From contig JAUKTV010000002.1 in the NCBI GenBank assembly GCA_030549205.1, forward strand, positions 744,001 through 808,000: a DNA stretch of 64,000 nucleotides, in the 5' to 3' direction. Source of the DNA: Apiosordaria backusii. Lineage: Eukaryota; Ascomycota; Sordariomycetes; Sordariales; Lasiosphaeriaceae. Positions 1 to 11,911 of this stretch are shown here, in pieces. A program made the translations under genes and the position numbers. The notes under the pieces were generated by a model, which had not been told where the DNA came from, searched no databases, and saw only the letters and a program-made list of their open reading frames with translations. How positions within the stretch are numbered: position 1 is the first letter of the stretch; each line of letters begins with the position of its first letter.

Positions 1-3000
1 TATAACCTATAAATAATAAATTAACGTTTAAAAAATAAGCAAACTTAAACTTTTATTAGAATATAATAATTAAAACTTTAAAAGGTTAGTTAATAAATTT
101 ATATTAAGTATAATATATAAATCTAATATATAGTTAAGTTTATAAAATAGGCCGTTTATAGGATTCTAAACTTTAAAGTAATATTAAATTATAAAGTTAA
201 AGACTATTAAGTTATTACTTTATTTTAATTAATATAAACTAAACTTACATTTAGTCTTTAAATATTTTAAGTTTAAATAATCAGTAAATATAATAATAGG
301 GATTAACGTATATAATAAATATTACTATTAAATTTAAAAGGTATTTATTAAAGTTAATAACTTTTAATCTTTAATATTATATTAAATCTTTATTAAAGTT
401 AGTTTATAAAAACAAAAGGCTATTAAATATTAATAGTCTCTTTACTTTTAAAAAAGTACTACCTTAATAGTAAAAATCGAAGCGTTAATCTTTAAATAAA
501 TAAGTAAAACTAAATTAAAGTACTATAAAATTAACGCCTTTTAAAACTATTATAATAACTCTATAAATATAGTATATATATAGTTAAAGAATATAAAAAA
601 CAATAGGCCTTCCTTTTTTAATAAGTTAATTATAAGTACGGTAATTTTAAAATAGTTTTATATAAAGTAATAATAGAATCTTATAAATTTTAAAAAAACT
701 TAAAGGTCCTTAATACTTTAAAGAATAGGCCATTTAATAATAGACTAAATGCAATCTTATTCTATACTAATACCTTTAAAAGAAACTACGTACTTTAAAA
801 AAAATACCTTAATAATACTAAACTTGCATTTTTTAAAGTTAATATAAAGGTTCTATTTATAAAGTTACTATAATATATTGTATATATATATTATATACTA
901 AATAAGGTCGTTATTAAATATTAAAATATTATTTAAATATATAATATAAACTATATTTATAAAGTTGGTTAAAGCTTAATTAATATATATTTAAAAGGTT
1001 ATAAATACGTTAGTAAATCTAAAAGACATTACCTTCTATTTATAATATTTATAATAGATTTAAAAAGCGGTCTTTTATTTATTTCCTTTATAAATTCGCA
1101 TCCGGTAATAAATGTCTTTAAAGTCGATCTTAATATATATTTTAATAATAAAAAGGCAATTAAGAATTTCTCTTATTAAAGGTAATGAAGTTTAATTCTT
1201 AAAGGTAATCTTATTTAATACTTAATAATTTATATAAAAGTATATCGTTCTATCTTTTTTAAGTATAAAAAAAATAAAGGTACCGGCTAAATTTATAAAT
1301 AATTAAATCTATCCTTTCTATTTAATTATAGTTAACTATTTTTATAAAGTCTTAAATTTAAATTTACTTAAAGAATAAATAAATCCTTAAAGTAACTTTA
1401 TATTAAGGATTAAGTTAATTCTATATTTTAATATTAAATAAAATAATAATAAAAGGTTTTAATTAATAATAAAAATATTAAAGAAATCGCAATATTTAAA
1501 GAGAATAGCGGTAAACTTATTAAAGTTATTATTTAAAGTTAAATTAAAGGATTATAAAGATTTAAAAGGCTCTTTCCTTTTAGGTTAAAAATAGATATAA
1601 ACTATAAAAGAATCTATAAATAAATAAAGCTTATCTTTCTTAACTAAATATATATTCCTTATTATATTAAGGTAAGTTTATACTTATACTTTCCATTAAA
1701 TTTATAACTTTACTAAGTTAAATTAAAGGAATTTAAAAACTATTTATAAAAGTATAATATTAACGATTATAAAGTATATAAACTACCAGTATATTATACT
1801 TTCAAAGTTAATAACTTATATAAAAAAGGAATATATTTTAAATACTTACATAACTTTACTACCTACTCTAATAATACTAAAAACTTCTTATAATTTAAAG
1901 TACTAAAAAGTAAAAATAATAAGGTCATAATTAATTAAATTAAAGTCTAACTTTAAATTTAAAAAGGCCTTAATTAACTTCTATAAATTATTTAAATATA
2001 ATTAAACTATAATTTTTAAGTAAAATAAAACATTCCTTATATATCCTTAATTAATAATTATAATTTAATTATCGATATTAATACCGCTTACGCCCCTTAA
2101 TAACTTCCTATTTATATTATTAATAATAAATGTAAAAAAAATAAAAGTATATAATTAATTAAATTAATATTTAATAATAATATAACTTCGATTATTATAA
2201 AAAAAATAGAAAGCTTAAAGGTAAATAATTGTATAGTAGCCCTTTTATTTATAAAAGTAATATTAAATATTTTTTAAAGGAAAATAAAGGATAACGAAAT
2301 TAAATAACTAAAAGATAATAGGATTAGAAATAAAAAAAGGTAAGTTAAAATAAAAGCATTAAATATAATTAAGTTAATTATAATTATAATAATAGCGTTT
2401 ATAAAATAAAGGTATATTATATTTAAAGTACTTACTTATAAATGAAGAAATAAATAGCTTAATCCCTTTTGATTATAGGTTATATTTAAAAAATCTAGCC
2501 TTTTATTAATTATTTTTAATATACTTTATTTAACTTATAAACTCTTAAAAGTCTTAAAGAATTTAAATATTAATTAAAATAATATAGATTTCTTAATAAA
2601 ACTTAAAAATAAAAAAGGCAATATATTACTTAAAAAATAAAGGATAGTTTAAAACAGCAATAACGTTAATAAACTGCTTATAGAATTTTTAAACGGTTTT
2701 ATTTACCATTTATATAATAGAATAGAACTATATAAATGTTATAAAATATTAAATCTTAAGATTAGTAAATAAGTTAAATAAAAAGGATTTTAAATTAACT
2801 TAAGTAATTTAATTAAAGTTAAAGAAAGGATTTAAAAAATTTTAATTAACAATATACTTAACTTAAGTATTTTTAAAAATGCCTTTAAAGTAATTAATAA
2901 TATAGGCTATTTAATCTAAGTCCCTTTAAAAAATACTTATAATTTAAAAGTAAATCTTACAATTATATAAAAAGTATTTTAAATCTTAAACTAAAGTACC

Positions 3001-3660
3001 TTTATAAATTAAATTAAATATAAAAAAAGAATCCTAATAGGTTATAAATAACGTATGTTTAAAATAAAGAAATTTAATTATTTAAATTAAAGTTATAATA
3101 AATAATAGAATATTCAATATAATAGTAATAAAAACGGTAAATTAAAGGACGATAAAAGCTATAATAATAAGAATAAAAGAAAAGTAATTAAAGACTAAGT
3201 TAATAAACTAAGCCCTTAAAGCTTCCAATTTAATAACCTTTTAATATAATAAAAGCATATACTATATATTAGCGATTTATACTTTAATAATAGTAAGATT
3301 GTTACTAAAAGACTACGCTTTAAAAGTCTAAGTTTAAATCGGATTTTAAAATAGTTAAATAGCTTAAAGATTAAAGGATAGTACTTAAATTAATAAAGAG
3401 GCTTAAGTAATAGTAGATTTTTAAAATAAAGTAAGTATAAAGTACTTAAGAGCCTTAAATAAAGTATGTAAATTATAACTACTATAAAGGTTAACTATTT
3501 TACCTACTTTATAGTCTAACTTCCTTAAAGGTAAAGAATTTAATATATTAAAAGGTTTTTATATATTAAAGTATAAAGTTAAGTAAATAGCTTATATTAC
3601 AATAGCGATACGTTTATAATAGATATATAATAATAGTACAATATAAGTGTATTATTCTAC
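1..3660. repeat. AT-rich RIP-degraded repeat DNA, no gene
   Basis: This block is overwhelmingly A+T with very frequent TpA and scarce CpA/TpG, and all six frames are closed by TAA/TAG every few codons. That is the composition RIP leaves on repeated DNA in Pezizomycotina. Short stretches, for example around 700-1000, read as protein-like if in-frame stops are treated as mutated Gln/Arg/Trp, but I could not assign a family. No LTR pair or terminal inverted repeat belonging to it was found inside the window, so the element may extend beyond position 1. Composition recovers sharply near 3660-3750. Confidence 0.75.
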
Positions 3661-3889
3661 CTATATTAAACTTTAAATCCCCTTAAAATTCCTATCTTCC
3701 TGGACTACCCTATATACCCTACTAGCTACTTAAGTTTAACCATATCCTTTAAAGGCCTCTTTTAGCCCTAGAATCTTTCAGTTCGCTCTGATCTAACCAT
3801 TAGCTAAGTGCGTAATGCAGGCGTTCAACTATCGCAACCATAGCGCGTACGCTGTGTCGGCAAGCCCGATAGGCCTATTACAAATCGGC

Positions 3890-4500
3890 TAATAGACACT
3901 ACTGCCTCGGCCCGGAACCACTGTTCCCTGGGCCTCCCGAATTGCACCCTGACAATATAGCCGCCAAATTGAGCAGTTAATGCGGATAAACATCACACTC
4001 ATCAGCAAATTGGAGTTTCTTTGTGCGCTTAGAGAAGCGTTTTTTGCTTCGATTACAGAAAAAAATATCCAGAGGGGTTTTGCCGGAGCCGGCCTTATAC
4101 TACACAACCTAGAAAGGGTGATATCTAAACTAGATATATACATTAAGACTTCAACACCCCCATCCTCAAGGCTAGGTACGGCATTACCTTAGCTCTCCTA
4201 ATTACCACACAATCCTCGAAAAGCTACCTTACAGTTAAAGCTTATTAAAACTTGGATATTAAACTATTAAGATAGCTCTCCAATATCTATATTAACTACT
4301 ATAGATCAATCAACTAAAGGTACGAAGGCTATAATATATAAAGTAGCTCTTTTATATACGGAGGTCTCAGTATTGTAAAAGACTAATGAGGATTTAAGTA
4401 AGAAACAGAAAGCCAAAAAACACGTATAAGGCTTGGAGCGCTACTTACTTTATAAGAGGCATAGTATCTGGTTTACCAAAAGGCTATAGGTAAGCAGGTA
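3890..4500 (+). pseudogene. C-terminal relic of a pogo/Fot1-like DDE transposase
   Basis: The frame opening at 3980 reads LEFLCALREAFFASITEKNI then a GAGL motif and a TPPSS motif. This is the order seen just after the DDE domain of fungal pogo/Fot1 transposases (F..A...A....NI..GF..AGL.P....V...L....TPTPP). With stops tolerated, the same frame runs on through 4300-4470 with the family's tail: a TSILTAIDQ-like stretch, then a basic EDLSKKQKAKK segment. Everything upstream (HTH and catalytic domains) is missing or mutated beyond recognition. In-frame stops and AT drift fit RIP. The element's terminal repeats could not be located. Confidence 0.6.
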
Positions 4501-5500
4501 ATCTAGGAAATACGACAAAATAGTGGTAGTGCAAGGGGGTCCTGTATGAAGATTCGGTGCTGAAAAGAAATACCTAAGGCGCAAGCTGCTCTCGTGCGCT
4601 CGATGGGGTCCAGGGACGACGACTCTGACAAGGTGCTGAAGGAAGAACCTGTGCCCAGTAAGTGGGTGCCCTACTTGCATTGTCTTAAAATGTAAGTTGC
4701 TTCCTAGATACAGATAACGGACGGCGCCCCACTCCCTCCTGTTATAAAAGGTAAATAAAATAAAAAGGTCAGGGCCACTAATGGCAGATTACTTTATTAT
4801 TATTGATTTTAAGGTATAGAAGAAAAGGAAGAAATGGCTAAAGGGCCGTTGATTGGGTAAGAGTATAAATAAGTGACTGGTGAAAGCGTAACCTACATAG
4901 TGCACACAGTTAGTGTGAAACTGTGGTTAGCACTGTGTAGTGTATAATACCTTACTTTATTAGGTTTTTTAGTTTCGGTTAACTTCGAAAATAATCAATA
5001 CCTGACCTACTGCCTATTTAAGTTAATTTAAAATTAGTTTATAGCATTTAATACTATATAAAGGTTAGTAAGTATAAAACGTCTGTAGTTGCCTTTATTT
5101 ATTCCCGCTTTGTTTATCTACTCTATTTTTATTTAACTACCGATACCAGTATCTCTATAGCTTCATACTTGCCCAGTTCTTTAATGTTAATTACCGCTTT
5201 CGCAGGATTAGTTACCGCGGTAAAGTCATCATAGGAGCTGTCTTGTATGATAAAGAAGAAGTACAACCAGCGTATGCTGAAAGACCATGCAAACGATACC
5301 TTGCAAGCGTAATCGGGTTTGCCCCTCTATAAAACTCTTTATACACCGGAGAGCGCATGAGCTTCGAATTAGAACCTCAGCTCTTTGGTGGTAAACATCC
5401 CCACCTATACTCCATAATGCTCCCTTCAAGATCAACTGGCAGACTAACGGCTTTCCCCGACCATCTCCCTTATCAGTTGCTCCGATGCCGGGAACTTTAA
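4500..5500. other. intergenic, no supported gene
   Basis: Mixed-composition DNA. ORFs here are short and I see no conserved domain or plausible splice pattern. At about 4903-4945 there is an imperfect inverted arrangement (CACACAGT ... ACTGTGT) separated by a second AACTGTGG motif. It could be a transposon terminus but has no partner that I could find. Confidence 0.5.
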
Positions 5501-5502
5501 GA

Positions 5503-5569
5503 TACCCCGCTGTTGAGGTTACCCCGCGTCGAAATTACCCCGCTGTCGAGATTACCCCGCCGTCGAGAT
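5503..5569. repeat. 17-bp tandem repeat, 4 copies
   Basis: Four consecutive units (17, 16, 17 and 17 bp) start with TACCCCGC and end in a GTCGAGAT-like tail, at 5503, 5520, 5536 and 5553. Most differences between units are single transitions. The array sits about 80 bp upstream of the small ORF at 5650. Confidence 0.8.
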
Positions 5570-5649
5570 GGGCCGCAAGAGAATTTGGTCGGGCGCAAAC
5601 TTCTGCAACGCTTTAACGGAGTCGGACAGCAGCAAACCTCTATAATACA

Positions 5650-5992
5650 ATGGATGTCTTGTCTTTGAGTGAAGCCCAAATCATCGATCTGGTAAGAAAG
5701 GAAATTGGCAAGGACCTAGTAAGTGTATTTAACTGTATAACTTGGCTAAGCGCTAATTATCCAGGACGATAACGAAAGGTCGAAGCTCGAATTCGAGATG
5801 GATACGGAGAGTGGAAAAAGCTATATTGCAGTTGTGATTGAATTTGGATCTCGCGGAGCTGCGGCTATAGATCATGATAATAAGATAATCCTTGGGGAGG
5901 GAACCAAGCAGTTACACTTTACCTCGAGGGCGGTCGGGATGTCGAAGGGTACAAAAATAAACTATATTCACCAGAAACCGGTGTTTATATAA
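5650..5992 (+). CDS. small hypothetical protein, two exons
   Basis: ATG at 5650 opens 23 codons (5650-5718). They are followed by a well-formed intron 5719-5764 (gtaagt donor, ctaat branch-like site, ccag acceptor) that joins in phase to exon 2 (5765-5992). The predicted product is about 98 residues, acidic near its N-terminus, with no signal peptide and no family I recognise. The clean donor/branch/acceptor set is the main support. The 3' end overlaps the antisense caleosin-like relic, so this may itself be a remnant or chance ORF. Confidence 0.3.
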
Positions 5993-6252
5993 GCAAGAAA
6001 AGATGTAATAGAACTTGGATGACACCACTTAATGAGAAGATCTCCATATACATTCGGCCAGACTATGCCATCTCTATCCCTATCGCCGAACCACCAGAGT
6101 GTTTCTTGATATGAGCTTTGTAGGTCCTGTATATCCCTTACAGAAGTGTGTTCTGAAATTGCGTCCCATAGCATGCCCCGGGGGACGTAGGCTCGTATCG
6201 TTGAGGATAATAGCAGTCCTTTCGCCGTAAGCCATTCCGGGGTGACCTGGAA
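5968..6252 (-). pseudogene. caleosin-like N-terminal fragment
   Basis: Minus-strand reading gives a RAYVPRG motif, then about 30 residues later WWFGDRDRDGIVWPN. This matches the caleosin (Ca-binding lipid-droplet peroxygenase) hallmark: an EF-hand loop of the DRDxDGxxxP type followed by a short hydrophobic segment (here ITSFLAYINTGFW). The frame is closed by TGA at 5968-5970, where caleosins continue with SYPT and the proline-knot/haem region, and by TAG upstream near 6255. The C-terminal half is absent, so this is a truncated copy. The assignment rests on motif order only. Confidence 0.5.
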
Positions 6253-6541
6253 CTAAATGCCACAGATGCGATTGGAAGCGTATCGGACGGCATATCGACT
6301 TATTGGTTCAATGGTGAACTCAATCGTTTCTGGGAAATGTGCGTTGACGAATGCAATGAATTTCCCAAAAGGATATGGCGCTCGCCGCAGAATAGGATCT
6401 TTATTAGAATGAAAGCCATCGTCAGTTACGACGGCATGCGGCTGAGCTGCTGGCGGCGGAGTGGGGCCGGGGTCGGTGTGTCCTGGGCACGGTTGCAGAA
6501 CGGAGCTTGGACTGTTCAGGCCGGAACATGAGTCCGAGGAC

Positions 6542-7540
6542 TCAGTGCCATGTGGCTGGAACTTCGGAGTCTGCTCCTCTCCCCTCCGCCGTTTTCTCCC
6601 GATAATTGCCGGCTGGCTCCGCAGAATACCCAAGGGCTTCATCAAGCGATGTAATTCTCGACTCGTCATTCCCGATATCATCCGCGGAATACCAAAGGGC
6701 TTCATCAAGCGATTTCGTGAGAGTCAAGGGCTCCGAGAATTCGGGAGCATAGACCTCACGGTTGCTGTCAGCGAGAACGGGTGCAGCGATGATAGGTACA
6801 CCTGAGTTGAGTTTTCTGTTGAGTCGGTGTTGCCAAAAAGTACACAACAAACGGCCTAGTGTTGTCGTGGCTCTTCATATGAGCCTGAAGGTTTCCGCGT
6901 TGTGGGAAGCGCTTATCACACAGATTGCACGAGAACGGCTTCTCTCCACTGTGGCGACGCAAGTGGACCTTGAGATTGCCGGGCTGAGTAAAGTCCTTGT
7001 CGCAGAGGGTACATTTCTGTTCGCAAGTCAGACGGGACAAGCAAGCTATGGAAGCCAATTTAACTTACATAAGGCGACTCTCCCTCTTGGCCTGAACCGC
7101 CTTCATTAGAGTGTCCAACGGAGTATCGAACTCATCGGTTTGCTGGCTGGCCACGGGCAAGTTTGCCTCGATTGTCCTGCAGGGGCCCGTCGAGAACAAA
7201 GTCGCTTCTGTAGTGTTCGATCGTTCGAGGCCCGAGACCAGTTGGCAGGAGCCGTCACATCCCGAGAGTGTCATCGAGTTCTTGCGATATCTGAACTGGC
7301 TGGTGCGCGGTGCGATATTTCAGTGCGATCGGTATTATACAATATAGCAAACGTAGCAACGATGGAGGTCATCTGTGCCAAGACGCGACCCGAATTACCA
7401 CTGCGCTTCTGGAGGAACGGCGACGAAGATGATACAAGATCAAGCGTGCTCGTGCCAGAGCAGCCTATAAGTTGCTCGGCCATATCATGCCAGGCAATTC
7501 TCACAACAGAGCAAGACCGAGAGGACTTGGATATCATTCC
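6542..7540 (-). pseudogene. C2H2 zinc-finger transcription factor, probably degenerate
   Basis: The minus-strand frame 7058-6768 encodes two consecutive C2H2 fingers (CTLCDKDFTQPGNLKVHLRRH and CNLCDKRFPQRGNLQAHMKSH) with a TGEKPF-type linker (SGEKPF). A third finger begins (HDNTRPFV) but runs into unrelated sequence. An upstream exon (7274-7065) ends at a gtaagt donor near 7068, but the acceptors I can find do not restore the finger frame. Downstream, another frame carries a duplicated SLDEAL[WG]YS peptide (26-bp DNA duplication near 6627 and 6688). The missing third finger and frame conflict suggest a broken gene. If expressed it would be a nuclear DNA-binding regulator. Confidence 0.55.
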
Positions 7541-7599
7541 TCAGACCCCAACCCTCTATAAAAGTCAGTCTATTGACAGAAGCTGTAGATAACATCCGC

Positions 7600-8328
7600 A
7601 GTACTACTGCGCCCCGTGAGAGGACCCTGTCCTCCAACTACAAACTCTCCGATGAGTTTGATCTTGATCTTGGTACCTAATCTTCCTCCTACCCTAGCCA
7701 GCTAGAAAGACCTGCTTCCGTGATTCAAGACTACCTTCCCGACCGCTGTGGTACACCATCGACAGCAACGGCATCTAGCCCCATCCCCAGTCCCATTCAC
7801 ACATAAACCCCCACAAAGAAGAACGGCAATACCCTCAAACCGCTAACCTGCCACCACAACCATCCACCAGCCTAACTAAACAGGCTCCAAGACATCAGAC
7901 AAGCTTCTTATGCCCCTGTACCAATTACTACAAGACACACCCACTCGCACAACCTCCGCCCAACCCCGCCATCCCCAACCCAAGCAAGAAATACAGTTTC
8001 AAAGGAGATAAACCCGCCAATCGACCCAAACCTAAGGACAGGTTCTGCAGCGTCAAACTCGGCAATCGAGTGCTCAACTTATTTCTCTTGCTTCTTCTCG
8101 AGCAGGAACTACTAGCACATACTGCGTTCAGACTCGGTCGTCGAAGGGCAAATGAAAAAGGGTGGGTTTGTTGAGCGAGCCTTTCTATAACCCATCACAA
8201 TTGCCTATACATACCGGCCTTATGTTGGCAGCCCCTTGAACGCGGTTCTGGCAAGTGTTGTGAGAGATGCGGGTGTTGCGAGAGAGGCGTGTTGTGAGAG
8301 AGATAGGTTTTTAAAGAGAAGAAGGATA
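7600..8328. other. no supported gene; short GAGA-type repeats
   Basis: Base composition is near normal, with a C-rich plus strand around 7740-8000, but no frame gives a recognisable domain. At 8258-8306 there is a degenerate array of about 13-18 bp units built on TGTTGTGAGAGAG. It looks like gene-fragment or UTR-type DNA. Confidence 0.4.
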
Positions 8329-8334
8329 ACCGGC

Positions 8335-10328
8335 CTTAGGTATTAGGTGAAATGTAGGGCGTGTTTGCTTGCATAATCGCCGCCCTGGTAGGGCAGGAGT
8401 GCGCACTAGGTGCCTTCTTAGCGGTCCTAGGGCCCTACGTTATCGCCTTTTCCTAGCTACTGCCCTACTACTTCTACTAAAGGGTGCTAATAATATAAAA
8501 ACCCTATCCGAGTATATTACCCAGTACCGATTTCTAAGCCTTTAAGTTACTTATTTAATAAAGCTATATTATCCTATCCTTTTTAATTATTTAAATACTG
8601 AATGTTATTGCTTTATTACTATTTACTTTTCTTTCCGTCCTTAAACTTTTGATTAACTTCGAATAACCGAATTAACTTCTTTTTACTATATTTTTATAAT
8701 AATAAGATACTATTTTAAAGATACTATTTACTTTTTAATTAAATTACCTTTAATATTTTTATATATTACTTATAGTTTATACCTTTTTTCCTATCTTTAA
8801 ATTAATACTTTCTTTAATTACCTTTATAGACTTTAAATACTTACCTATATTAATATTAATTAACTATAACGACTTCTATAATATATATCTTTATCTTATC
8901 CTTACCTACTTATTTAACTTAATTATATTATTTAGTATAGTTTAAACCTTAAAAACGATAAATTATATTTTAATATTTAATATATTTTAAGTATTTAAAC
9001 TATAAATAAGATAATTACCTTTAATAATTTAATAAAGTATAAAAATTAAGCTTTAATTTAATATATTAAAATATTTTATATTAGCCTTACCTTATATAAA
9101 GTTAACTTCTATAGATTACTACTTATTATATAAACTATTAATATAATTATAAATGCCTTTATTTTTAATTAAAAGGTTAAAAGTATTAACGTTAATTAAT
9201 TAAAGAGGGTTAGAGAATATATTTAAGTATAAGGTAACTATAAAGTAAAGTATAAGTTTTTTTTAAAAAAAGCTATTAAAAACTTTTTAACTATATAAGT
9301 TTAATAATGGTAGGTTCTATCGTTAAAAGTAATTGTAGATAGGTTTAAAAGGTAGTTTATTAAGTAAGCAGCTAAAGTATATAAACTTAATTAAGCCCTT
9401 TATATAATAATAATAATAATAAATATAAATATCTTTATTGTAAATTGCCTTAGTATTTTTATATTTAATGTCTCCGGTGTAGAGATAGGATTGCGACTTT
9501 TACTATATTATGTATACTTACCCGCTAACCCTGTATACTATCTATCTCTAGGACTTAACTAACCTTTTACGTAAGTGTTGTCTATTTGCCTACTTACCGA
9601 GGGGAGCTTTAGTTCTTTCCAACTACTATACTTTCGCTAATCCTCTTCTCTTATATAGGTCGACGCGCGGAACTATCTGGAGGTTAGAAGTTTCCTCTCC
9701 AGCGGCAGTACGAATGTGGAGGAGTCCGAGCGTGGCTGGACGCCATTATCGCACAGAGCTAGTCGAATCGTTAATCACCCATCTATAACTCCATCATCAA
9801 GACTCTCCACGATAACGGATGGTTCCTCATGCGGATCACCGTTCGAAGCCGTTGGAGAATTCCCACAGCTGCCCTCATCGCCTCTGGTTTGAAACTCTTT
9901 GGTCTGGGACGGGATTTCTCGCTGTCGATGTGCAAGACCCAAGATCGAACATCTGATAAGCGTTTGTAGATGAGCGTCCTTGGGCGGGCTTGCATGACAT
10001 CTACAATCCGTCCACAGGACAAAAGGCTTATTATCCAAGCCACTTCATGCTCCTTCATCGCCCGAAGTTTGGCAGAGGGGAAGGAGGACAAGCGGGTCCG
10101 CAAAGGCCGATCTTCGCTACCTGCCCTATCGGATGGTGTTTGAGGAGAAAAGGAGGCTGAGGTTTGCTTTAAACACCTTGAATGCCTATCAGCTTGCAGT
10201 GGCAGGGCGGCAGCTGGCGACAACACAGGGCCCCAGGACCGCCAGGAAGGCACCTAGCGCGCGCTCCTGCCCTGCCGGGGCGGCGATCGCGCAAGCAAAC
10301 ACGCCCTCCATTTCACCTGACACCTAGG
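8335..10328. mobile_element. DNA element with about 140-bp terminal inverted repeats, unclassified
   Basis: The left end (8335 to about 8475) and the reverse complement of the right end (10328 back to about 10190) align over about 140 bp. The first 13 bases are CTTAGGTATTAGG versus CCTAGGTGTCAGG, followed by shared blocks such as GTGTTTGCTTGC and GGGCAGGAG. Nearly all mismatches are C/T or G/A with the A/T state on the left copy, as RIP would leave. Both ends are flanked by the hexamer ACCGGC (8329-8334 and 10329-10334), a possible target duplication. Inside, 8480-9600 is AT-rich and 9640-10190 is GC-normal. No transposase was recognised, so the superfamily is unknown. Confidence 0.6.
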
Positions 10329-10329
10329 A

Positions 10330-10830
10330 CCGGCTGTCTACGAGGTTAGGTTCTTGGACGCAGCGAGACTGCTGCTCCGCTACTCGATGATCGAGGCCCG
10401 AGAGTCCGTGCAGGGCAGCGGCAGTGGCAGCAGCTACAGTAGCATATACCCGGTGGTACACAGATGGACGTCGCACATACAGGATGACAAAGGGAAGAGA
10501 TGGTTTCTGCGGCTGGCGTTGATGGTGGTTGGATTCTCAGTGCCCAACAGCACGGCTAAGGATTATTGGGTGCTCCAGCGACGGCTTCTCCCGCATGCGG
10601 AGAGGTGCTCATGGTGGGCCCTTAACCACCGCATCCTCGTCCATCTCCAGCGTCGAAATTATCATCCGAAACTCCCGGAAATCTTGGAAGAGGCATTCCA
10701 AAAGCCGTCCAGGCCTTATGGAATCATAGACCTGCCCGACGGGCATGGCTCACAGCAACTAACAATGCACCAAGACAGTAATGCTGAGTTTAGCTCGGCT
10801 TTGTCGATTCCTCCATGCGAACGCATTAGA
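10330..10830 (+). pseudogene. NLR (NB-ARC/TPR) fragment
   Basis: The frame beginning with VYEVRFLDAARLLLRYSMIE continues to a VVHRWTSHIQ motif and then RLALMVVGFSVP and LQRRLLPHAERC. This is the winged-helix-to-repeat junction of fungal STAND proteins with an NB-ARC domain and C-terminal tetratricopeptide repeats. The nucleotide-binding domain is absent (the frame is closed by TGA inside the inverted repeat just upstream). The TPR array is lost after about residue 110 and replaced by unrelated, increasingly AT-rich sequence. Intact relatives act as cytosolic recognition/signalling proteins, some in heterokaryon incompatibility. This copy cannot. Confidence 0.65.
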
Positions 10831-11039
10831 ACGGTAATTGCGTATAATTGCTCTCCATTTTCGAAGTCTCGAGCCAGCCCTATAAGATCGTTCTATAGCC
10901 TAAATATACATAAGACTTCGAGCTACAGTTTATCCCAAACATTATCGGACCGCCACTCTATTTCGGCTAAAAACTCAGTCTTAATAACTTTAAAGAAGGG
11001 ATTTAGCGCAATAGTCCAGCTTCGAATAAACATATAAGT

Positions 11040-11657
11040 AAAGAAATTATTAAAGATTTTACTCTAAAAAAGGTAAACCTCGTTAATATAAGCCTTAAGT
11101 ATAGTATATATAACTTTAAAGAAGGCACAAATGCTTACTTAAGGTAAATATTATATACAATAGTTATATAGAAGATATATTATATTATAAATATATACAT
11201 TACAGTATAGAGCAATTATTACAATTAAATATAGCAGTAAGTAATCTAAAGCTATTTATATACTATATTAGCATTAAGTTCCTATTTTAAGGAAGTTAAA
11301 ACTAAGAATCGGGATTCTTACTATCCTTTATAATCTAAATACACTCGAAAAGTATTAATTCCCTATCTTATAAGGATATTACTTTAAAGATATTATCTAT
11401 AATATAAGCAAACGCTAACTATACTATAAAAGCAATATAGAAAAAATCCAATTAAACGTTAAGGAAATATAAGCTAATAGCCTTAACCTTAGTAATATAT
11501 ACTTCATAAAAGAGATCGTTAAAATCAATATCAGGCTATATAGTAACCTTAAATATAATATAAGCTAACATAACTTTTAATAATAATAAGCTAAACTCTA
11601 CTGCTTCGTAAAATCCCTTAATAACCTTAAAGCTAAAAACGTCGAGCTAAATATATA
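11040..11657. repeat. AT-rich RIP-affected DNA flanking the LTR element
   Basis: TpA-rich sequence with no open frame above 60 codons and no recognised domain. It is the target region of the Ty3/gypsy insertion and ends with the pentamer CTTAA at 11658-11662. Confidence 0.6.
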
Positions 11658-11662
11658 CTTAA

Positions 11663-11911
11663 TATCACGGCATAGCAGTAAGGGACATAATGAATAAGAT
11701 GTAAGGTTAGGGTTATGTATAGAGTGGGGCTGCAGCTAATAGAAAAAAAGCAAGGATAACAGGTGAAAGGTAGAGCAGAGCTTCTACCTCGAATATATTA
11801 TAGAACTATAGGTCACAGTTGATACTCTCTTCTTTTTCTTTTCATTTTACAATTCCTTAATAGACTAAAATACAATATTGGCCTAACTTATTAAACTATA
11901 TTATCGTAATA
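11663..11911 (+). repeat. 5' LTR of the Ty3/gypsy element
   Basis: 249 bp, starting TATCACGG and ending CGTAATA. Compared with the other LTR, the original ends were evidently TGTCACG...CGTGACA, with RIP-type transitions in this copy at TG to TA and CA to TA. It contains the heptamer AGGTTAGGGTTA, which is telomere-like by chance. Confidence 0.9.
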
